From contig NC_071340.1 of NCBI RefSeq assembly GCF_027744825.2, forward strand, positions 9,625,501 to 9,689,500: a stretch of 64,000 nucleotides of DNA, in the 5' to 3' direction. Both the position numbers and the translations under genes were made by a program. The first letter of the stretch is position 1. Each line of letters begins with the position of its first letter. This document shows, one piece after another, positions 45,946-64,000 of the stretch. Source of the DNA: Synchiropus splendidus (Eukaryota > Chordata > Actinopteri > Syngnathiformes > Callionymidae). The notes beneath the pieces were generated by a model. It searched no databases and was not told where the DNA came from. It was given only the letters and a program-made list of their open reading frames with translations.

Positions 45946-48900
45946 GTAAGTCCTAAAACTCGACATAACACCTCAGATAAAGACTCTCATTCATATTTAC
46001 TTGGATTAATTAAAGGCCTCTGGTTGCTCGTCGTATGTTATTTTATGGTGATTTATTGTCCATATGTGTCACACGGGATACACATACTGTCAGCGGCGTA
46101 ACAGATGTGGTGTGTCTGCGAAATACTCACTTCAGTCTTTGGGTGAATATGTTGAGCAGCTGCGAACACGTGTTAAATGGCAGGCATAAAGTGAAATGAG
46201 CAGTGAATAATAGCAATTTGAAACTAACATGAAGATTTAGAGTTGGTTCTGGCCAGCCTTGGTTTTTATGCCTGGATCACTTCTAGTCGTCCCTACAAAC
46301 CTCTTGAACCTGTTGTTTCAGTGACTACTAATAAATTCAGTAGTTAATATATGTGACGCAGAAAAGTACAATGCTGAGGTCGTCATTACTGGGTCAAACA
46401 CAGTCGGCTTCTTGTGACGCAAAAGGACAAACCAACTTAATGAACAAGGACAGGCTGAGTGCACGGAAGTGGATGAAGTTACAAGCGATATCAGCCTAGA
46501 TTTGAGGGATTTATCAGCATTCTGGACGTGATGACTCGTGCTTGTCAGAGGAGGAAGGGTCTGATGCTGTGTGATGCTTAACAGTGATGGGTCAAATAAA
46601 AATAAAAGAATTTAAGATAAAAAAGAACTGCGTGTTTCACACTCTTAACAAGAGTCAACAGTACAGAATATTAAATGCGTGCTTTTTGCTGCGTAATGCA
46701 GTTTGTTTGCGTTTGAAAACCCTGGCTTCTGCAGTCGCTTTCAGAACCTGTTTGAGGTGGACTTTCTGGCCAAAAGGTTCCAGCAGAGCTGCAAAATGAT
46801 CGCTGCAGATGATCGACAACGCAGTCGATATATGATCATTTCCTACTGCATATTTATGCTTAGTTCAGGGGCCTGACTGTGACTCTTAAAAGGATTTTAA
46901 ATTTGGTGACGCTGAATTTCCACATTCTTTATACATAGTGCAATATATTGCAGTAAGTAACTTTTGTAGCCCTTTAATATGTTCTCATGTCTCATGTACT
47001 GAGTAGGATGCGTCCCTTAACTTGGCACTTTTCATGCTGCTTTCATGCAAGTCTCTGTGGTTTCTTTGTAAGTTGGACTACACTTAAGTCTTTCTGACAG
47101 CTTGACCCACTCTTCTGTTCCCCATCTACGCAGTTGCTTCAAAGAAAACCCTCTTATGATTACAAGATTCCAGCAGAGCTCCGCTCCTTATGACTTGTTG
47201 CTGACTCATGCTATGAGTCCAGACAGTATGCGATAACAGTGCTGGCCATAAACAAGAAAAAAGACACATGTGACTCTTAAATGACATCATGCAAGTGCTG
47301 AATGTGTTGGTCCAGAGCTGTCGACCAAACAGCTGTAAACCCACGTCACTAGCCTGCTCCTGTCACCAGACATATGAGAGTGTAAACATGCTGAATAGGC
47401 TTCTAGTGGAGCAATATCGCTAGATTTGTTACTGATAACAATGATATGAGCCATAAAAGCATTCACCACAACAGTTTAGGGAGTGGTATTCATTCATACG
47501 TCCTTGACATTGCAGCAAGTGATAGTAGAGCTGGTCAAGAGCAGAACTTTTTTTAGAAAAGTAATCCAGGGAACTAAACAGATATAGAAGGTTAGTTTGA
47601 TTCCAGCTTGAGGTGTCTCTTGGAGCTCACTTGGGACTTTCTCTATGGGATCGATATGTTCTCCCTGTGCTTGCATGTACATCCTGTGGTTTCCTCTCAT
47701 TGTCCTGTAGCATAGCACAGTTTTCTCAGGAGCTACAGAGCCATTTTTGACCAGTGTACTTGCCTTGTGCTTCATTCTCAACGTACTTTAGAAAGGTGTG
47801 GAGGTATTTGTTTCTGAAATTCCAGAGTTTTCAGTGCAGACGTAATGCTGACGTAATGCTTTCATATATTCAACCTTCAGTTGGCAAAACCCTTATGGAG
47901 TCCCACTCTACCTTCGATGGGTTTGTCGTGTCGCCCAGTTCCTTGTTCAGGTTTATGCAATAAGAGAGCCCCAGCAAGCTAATAGGTGTGAGAGTAAAAG
48001 AAATATTTGTTCAGATTTTTTAAAGAAAAAGCAAGTTTCAGTTACTCAGTCGTCCCTGCGTTCATAACTCAACAGCCAGCATTCCTTATCGTCTACCTTG
48101 CACACGAGAGCTTCTTTCTCAAGGTTCTTGGAAACATTAACGTTTATTTGCAGACAGCAACCACTAAAGTGTTTTGACTGGGATGTTGTGCAACTCATGT
48201 CCAAGTGCTGTGAGCACATGCAGCCAGCAGGTATGAGTGAGAAGACAAACAACAGCTCATCCAGGCAGATGCGACTTCAAGCACAGCCAGCTTCTGCTGT
48301 GATGGCAGCCACACAGATGAACTGGGACGCCAGTCATACATATAATCCAAAAGCTAAGAACAATTTTAGCTTGAACTTCTGTGGAATATTAAATAGTGAA
48401 CAGAGCTCTTGTGCCAATTTGCATATGGAATTGTACATATTAATTTTGATTTTTGAGTTCTGTTGAGCTAATGCAGCAAGATGGAAGTAGCACTGTAGAT
48501 TTTTCCCCCACAAAAGTGTTTTAGAAAACACAACTCGCAATCGAAGTGACAGTCTGGGACATTAGAGTACAATTCAAGTGATGCCATACTGATGGATACT
48601 ACGAGGGTTTGAATGGTGACTCAATAGCTGCACTGAAGTTATGTTCTAAATGCAATTGTGGCCGAGCAGCAGGTCTGACTATCCGGTCGAGGACTGAACT
48701 TACATACTCACCTTCATGTTGAAGTCGGAATAAACCGCTTTAAGGTACAATTCTCCCTGTTGACATATTTGAATTAAACCAAAGTTGGTACGACAGCGGA
48801 AATCTCACCGTATTTAAGTTTTAAATAATCTGAACTAAACTCCCAAAATTGCGATGAAAAAGCCAATAGTAAATGATGTATTTATGCTGTTAGAAAGCCT

Positions 48901-49089
48901 CGGGTCCGGTTCTTTGTAACTGACTGCACATTAATAGTGTGTTAATATACAACCAAGGAGGCTGGAACATCCCAACCACCTCCCACCTGGGAATGAAGGA
49001 GAAAACACACTCCCATGTGTTGGTAGTTGGAGGTATTTTCAATCCAGGACAGGAGGAATTTGATCTTGTGTTGAAAAAGAATCTCCAAA
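45946..49089. other. sequence upstream of tmem252
   Basis: No gene recognised. It contains a dispersed repeat copy at 47,599-47,715 and an acceptor-like TTTTCAATCCAG ending at 49,047. No convincing TATA box or CpG-rich promoter can be assigned to tmem252 by eye. Confidence 0.55.
47599..47715 (+). repeat. decayed dispersed repeat, GGTTTCCTCCCACAG family, copy 3
   Basis: Contains TTCCAGCTTGAGGTGTCT, then TATGTTCTCCCTGTGCTTGC and GTGGTTTCCTCTCATTGTCC, the same order as in copies 1 and 4. Confidence 0.5.
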
Positions 49090-49361
49090 ATGATGAAGAG
49101 TCTGAAGAGGCAGTTGTGGGCGGTGGTCCGCGGGACCCTTCCAGGAGTGGGTTTGGCTTTGACCTGCGCCGGGGCCTACCTGGCGTCCCTGCAGATGAAA
49201 GTCCTGCTCTCCTGGGGTCTTGCTCTGGCCTACTTCATGATCGTCCTTGGGTCTTTGGTGATCCTCGCGGGCGTCATCTGGGCCATCTGCAGCAGCATGG
49301 AGAGCAGAGCGTACCACAGGAGGCAACGACAGCAACGTGTGCAGATCTTTACAACTGAGAG
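49090..49361 (+). CDS. tmem252: tmem252 exon 1 (both membrane helices)
   Basis: Starts at tandem ATGs with A at -3 and ends two bases into codon 91. It encodes GTLPGVGLALTCAGAYLA and LALAYFMIVLGSLVILAGVI, the two membrane segments. Confidence 0.87.
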
Positions 49362-50888
49362 GTAACTGGAGTCGTGTCCTGGAAAATACTTACAGTATTT
49401 CATATTGCTGAGCTCAATGGTTAATTATTTGTTTTTTTTTTGCATTATTGATACATGCAAAAATAAATGAATAGAAATTTCTGCAATGGCATTTAAGAAA
49501 TAACCGAAAACAGTTGAAAATTAAAAAAAATGAAGAGGCAAACAAAAAAAACTGTAGGGAAAATATTAGAAATGTGAATATTACAGGTCTTTAGAATACA
49601 TAGAAAAAGGAGGGAGGAAAAAAAATCCTTTAAATTCTTTACAAAAACATGATTATAAATAATACTTGGCATATACCCTAGCCTGGCATGTTTGTATGAA
49701 AATGACCGAGTTAATAACTGTTTAATAATTGATTTGCTAACTCGTCATTGTGTTGCAGATATGATTCATATTATTAGTCTGCATACACTGTAAAAGCTCA
49801 AAATCTTACCGTGTTTGTTAAGCCTTATTTTTAGTAAAAATGTCTCGGCCCACCACTTGATTTACATTCACTGGAGATGACTCACTCATTTCACAGTACT
49901 TTTACCTTGAAATAAGTGAAAAAAAATCTGCCAAAAGTACAAGTGAAAAAACATATTTAAGACTGCATCGTCTTAAGAGAAGTCCCACTACCTTGCGGAA
50001 ATGTCATATATAAGTGTGTTTGTCTTAATTCAAGTGGAATGTGATATTTGAACTAAATGTATGGCTTGACAAAGTTTTTGCAGTCTGGAACATTTACCTG
50101 GCGTCAGACACAGCTGTTTATCACAACAACTTCCCTTTATAAAATTAACAACATACAGCACTTTTTAAATATTTGACTTGAAACTCGAAAGTAACTCAAT
50201 GTAGTGACATGACATGGTTAGTATAAAGAGAAAAATCTCTATAATAAAGCCCCTTTTATAAATACAGTGGTGCCTCGGTTTTCGAACGTCTTGGAATTCC
50301 GACAAATCGGCATTCGAACAAAAATTTCGAGATTTTTTTGCTTCGGATTTCAAACGAAAATCCAGAACTCTATTTCCATTCAATGCAATGGGAAAACACG
50401 ATTAAGATTTCAAACAATTCGCTTCTCGAACGGCCGTCTGGAATGGATTATGGTGGAGAACCGAGGTAGTAGAATGATAATGCATCTAAGTGAGAAACAC
50501 TTAATAATAATATAGTAATATGTTTTTACAATGCACTTCCTTTATCCAGGCACTGACTCTCTTTGCAAGAATAAAAGTGCGTTGTTTCTTATTACAGTTC
50601 AACAGGTGTTGTTCACAGGTCTACCACTCTCTGTCCTGCTGCAGGTCCAGCTCTCTCCCACCATCTTACGAGGAGTCTCAAACCAGCGCCTCGCGTTGTA
50701 ACGAAGCCTCTGAATTCGTGGTCATGGTGGACGGGTGGGAGATGGTCCTGACCTTGGCTCCTCCGCTCTACACCCAGGACAACTCGGAGGAGCCCGACTG
50801 CTCATGGAGCTGGGAGCGCCCGCCTCGCTACAGCCAGGTGGAGAGAGCAGATGCAGAGCAGACTGGAGAGGATTTACCTGTCCGGTGA
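49090..50888 (+). CDS. tmem252: tmem252-like two-pass membrane protein (complete, 2 exons)
   Basis: Join 49090-49361 and 50645-50888; donor GAGAG|GTAACT, acceptor CTGCTGCAG, intron 1,283 bp. The product has 171 residues; human TMEM252 has about 170. Two hydrophobic helices lie at roughly residues 14-34 and 39-67, separated by a very short loop. A basic stretch (RAYHRRQRQQR) follows. The C-terminal half carries three PPxY motifs, PPSY (96-99), PPLY (130-133) and PPRY (150-153), as I recall in human TMEM252. PPxY motifs bind WW domains, for example of NEDD4-family ubiquitin ligases. Function is poorly known. Identity rests on size, topology, the PPxY set and adjacency to pgm5. The first of two adjacent ATGs is chosen; the second differs by one residue. 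Confidence 0.85.
49362..50644 (+). other. tmem252: tmem252 intron (1,283 bp) with an inserted Tigger-like MITE
   Basis: AT-rich intron with the repeat element at 50,265-50,475. Two other AG acceptors (ATTACAG and TTCACAG, near 50,596 and 50,618) precede the one used. The used acceptor keeps frame and gives the PPSYEE sequence. Confidence 0.8.
50265..50475 (+). mobile_element. Tigger/pogo-like MITE, copy 2 (about 210 bp)
   Basis: It begins CAGTGGTGCCTCGGTTTTCG directly after a TA dinucleotide. It ends GAGAACCGAGGTA, a degenerate inverted version of the start (CCTCGGTTTT against CCTCGGTTCT). Short length, terminal inverted repeats and a TA target fit a non-autonomous Tc1/mariner-superfamily element. 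The right terminus is eroded, so its last bases are approximate. No coding capacity. Confidence 0.7.
50645..50888 (+). CDS. tmem252: tmem252 exon 2 (PPxY cytoplasmic tail)
   Basis: Begins with the last base of an Arg codon and encodes SSSLPPSYEESQTS through to LPVR and TGA (50886-50888). PPSY is at 50658-50669, PPLY at 50760-50771 and PPRY at 50820-50831. Confidence 0.87.
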
Positions 50889-51227
50889 AGGATTGGGGGA
50901 GACACTGACATGTTTCAGACCAAGCGATGGAGAAGCTTTCAAATGTGAGGATGTCATTTGTTGGTTGAAATGAGGCCTCCGATTGCTGACTGCCACAGAG
51001 CTGGCCAACCATCTACATGGCTTTTAGGAAGCTTGTTTAGGGGAATGTGCCATTGTTCGGAGGTCCTGAGAATATAGAGCACTTCTCACACTCGGCAACA
51101 TTACAGTCCACCCAGGCTTGAGGATTGTGTTTCATCTGCCAGTTTATAATTCTAGATCTGTAATGATTGTGGGCATGGAAATGGTGTTGAGGTGAGTGTG
51201 AGATTACACCAGGTTCATATCAATAAC

Positions 51228-51233
51228 AGTAAA
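51228..51233 (+). terminator. probable tmem252 poly(A) signal AGTAAA
   Basis: An AATAAA variant 340 bases after the stop, followed by a strongly GT-rich stretch (TTGTTGTTGTGTGT and a T-run) suitable as a downstream element. A canonical AATAAA at 51,768 is an alternative. Confidence 0.5.
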
Positions 51234-53404
51234 GTTTATTTTCCGTACTTGTTGTTGTGTGTTTTTTTCTGTCCAGACTTCCTTATTTCTGGTCTCTTCC
51301 AGAGTCAAAAAGACTGAATTGACTCTTCTCCTTTTAATGTCCATCCATCTCTTTGTTATTTATTGTGAGCAACTAAAGTATGCAACATGCAAAAATGCAG
51401 GAAGTGATTTCTTATAAGATTTTGTATTGTAATATTATATTATCAATTCACCATTCATTCATTCATTGCATTTATTCACATTAATCCTTCCCAAAACAAC
51501 ACTTTCTACAGCTGTTTGGAGTCTCAAATAGACATTTGATTATGTTTGTTTATTTATTTAATTAGTTGGTTGCATTATGTTTCTCACTCTCACTGAAAAC
51601 AAATTAAAGAAGTCAAATCCAATTTAATTTTCCAGTGAGCGAGTTCTGAGCAGACGTAAACAAGATGGGATACAGACGGCTGGTGTGAGTGGAACGCCTG
51701 CTTCTCCACATCTAGAGGGGCTCAGGCAGGTGTTTGTCAGTGTGGTTTCTGGTGGAGGAACTTAAGTAATAAATATGTCGTGAATATAGTCAGTCAAATA
51801 ATCGAGACCTATTTTTGTTGAATGTATTGCATGAAATGTGTCATGTTATCATTACAAGTGTGATTTATTTGCTGGATGGTTTTCTATTAACAAGGCATTG
51901 CTGGAAATGATGTGAAACAGTTGCTCGTGTCAATCCTGTCATGTGTAGAATTGTTTTGAAACTTGATCCTCTTCATTTTAAGTGATGGGAAAAAGTAGTT
52001 TTAAGTCATGTATATTGTGGTTTTAGTATTGTTTAATACTAGTTACAGTGGCTGTCTATGACAAAGTCACATTCGCTGACTTCAGTTTTGCGATGATAAA
52101 GTGAGAGTGTACCTGGAAATACGACGGTGTCATCTTTATGCTCAATAAGATCATGACCTCTTACTTACCAGGACGGCAGCCAGATGCTGAACTGTGATCT
52201 GCCGGTGAAAAACTGCCACTGATCGAAACCTGACCTCTGACATTCTCTCACTGTTGGATGGGCCAATAACCTGTAATAGCTGACGGGTAATGAATAGATG
52301 ACTGAGTGATCACATCCTCGTGGAAGTCCTCGGCTCGTAATGACGGCAGTCGGCCTGTTTATGAGTTCCTGCTCCCTGTCTCTTTCAAGATCAGGCCTTG
52401 TTGCTTCTTATCGCACCAAAACAGCGCCTGCTCTCCGGCTCTGTTCGCCGCCTTCATTTCAGTCTTGCAGAAAAGTACCACTGAGCACCTGAATAGATCA
52501 GCGCGGCATTTAATTATGAAAAATGCCTTTAATTAAAATCTAAAAATGCCTAGAGGCAGCACGCAGTATCTCAGTGTAATGCAGATTTATTGGTCCCCAT
52601 TATAGCTGTCTGATTCAATTACACAAGCCAAGTGCTACACACTAAACACTTTAGGTGGATTCTTCGAGTGAATTCATCAATATCTTGTTGCTTAAAGGCG
52701 CTATTAAGGTATGAGTTGATAATTACCATGTATTTATTCACCGAAGAATGTGTCGTGTTTGGATCACCTGAGGAAGCAACGCCATTCCTGCACTGACTGT
52801 GTATTCATGTAGTTTTTGAAACTATAAACCGGTCAAAATCCTTCAATTGTTCTTTTTAGTGCACAAAGGGATGCTACATGCTCACGCTTTGTTCTACAAG
52901 TTAGCCTGCGACTACACTTCACAGCAACATTGAACAGCATTAGGGCTTCAATCGATACTTGTCTTTACATACACACACACACACACACACTCCTTAATAC
53001 ACAGTACACCATTAACCTCTTCCTCAGCACCACACCTCGTTCTGCAGAGCTTGCATCTCACTGTGCAATAGCAGCACCACAAAACACTCACTACTACTCA
53101 CTACCAGTGTCTTTTATGTGCCCAGAAACACCAACACACACTGCAACTTTTCAACCAAAGTGTGTTTTAAAATAAACCCTGCACACACACCGCTTTGCCA
53201 GTAGCATGCATTTGTGATTGTATTCTCTGTGGAACAATGTATTATTAAAATTCAGTTCTTCCTGCCCTATTTCACCGCCTGCCCCCATTTTATATATATA
53301 TATATATGTGTATCTTCGTTTAAACCATGGTGTCTTTTAAATAGCTTGTGATCACAGTATTTCAATAAAGCCAGCAAGGTACAATGGTCAAACTCACATG
53401 CACA
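51234..53404. other. convergent intergenic gap between tmem252 and pgm5
   Basis: Includes an (AC)10 tract, a short TATA run at 53,291-53,309, and a homeodomain-type AT cluster at 52,500-52,540 (TTTAATTATG, CTTTAATTAAAA). No gene recognised. Confidence 0.65.
52971..52990. repeat. (AC)10 microsatellite
   Basis: Pure AC tract. Confidence 0.95.
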
Positions 53405-53410
53405 TTTATT
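53405..53410 (-). terminator. probable pgm5 poly(A) signal (AATAAA on minus strand)
   Basis: TTTATT on the plus strand, about 170 bases past the pgm5 stop in the direction of transcription. It implies a short 3' UTR ending near 53,390. Confidence 0.5.
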
Positions 53411-53576
53411 ACATAGTTGCTCTTTGGTATTCAGTCAAATTTGCAATATTTATGGAGTGAAGGCCCCTTAGTAGGTGGAAGTGGACTGATGCTAGGGTGA
53501 AGGCATGTGTCGGATAAGCAGAAACAGATGACCACAGAGCGTTGTTAAGGTGTATGGTTGGTTGGTGTGACGTGGT

Positions 53577-64000
<10,424 letters not shown>

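Overview
This is eukaryotic DNA, most likely from a teleost fish (probably a percomorph). It holds short GT-AG-bounded exons in long AT-rich introns, many (CA)n and (TA)n microsatellites, and decayed fish-type DNA transposon and LINE fragments. There are no operons, ribosome-binding sites, CRISPR arrays or recognisable RNA genes. Three vertebrate protein-coding genes are supported, and two of them run off the window edges.

Region 1 (1 to about 23,115, + strand): the 3' thirteen coding exons of zswim6, from the SWIM zinc finger to the stop codon at 20,426-20,428, then a roughly 2.7-kb 3' UTR ending near an AATAAA at 23,091. The first exon (start codon and N-terminus) lies before position 1. 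All exon junctions were checked by hand for GT-AG and phase. They join into one open frame of about 988 codons.

Region 2 (about 23,116 to 49,089): 26 kb with no recognisable protein gene. It holds microsatellites, a well-bounded 1,065-bp hAT element with an 8-bp target-site duplication (30,504-31,568), a Tigger-like repeat fragment (26,527), a CTTGGTCT-rich block near 34-34.7 kb, TAATTA-rich GC-balanced segments that could be conserved regulatory DNA, and one orphan exon-like segment (45,858-45,945).

Region 3 (49,090-50,888, + strand): a complete two-exon tmem252-like gene encoding a 171-residue, two-pass membrane protein with three PPxY motifs.

Region 4 (53,405 to the right edge, - strand): the last four coding exons of pgm5 (aciculin), ending in the family C-terminus. 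The 5' exons lie beyond 64,000. tmem252 and pgm5 are tail to tail, as I recall them in human 9q21. ZSWIM6 is on human chromosome 5, but parts of human 5 and 9 share chicken chromosome Z, so this linkage probably reflects an old vertebrate block. It also favours ZSWIM6 over its paralogue ZSWIM5.

I found no convincing undescribed system. The best leads are an in-frame, stop-free 168-bp zswim6 intron, a run of five skippable phase 1-1 zswim6 exons, a 23-bp-arm hairpin in a zswim6 intron, the orphan exon upstream of tmem252, and the pgm5 phosphate-binding loop, which looks less degenerate than the human one I recall.
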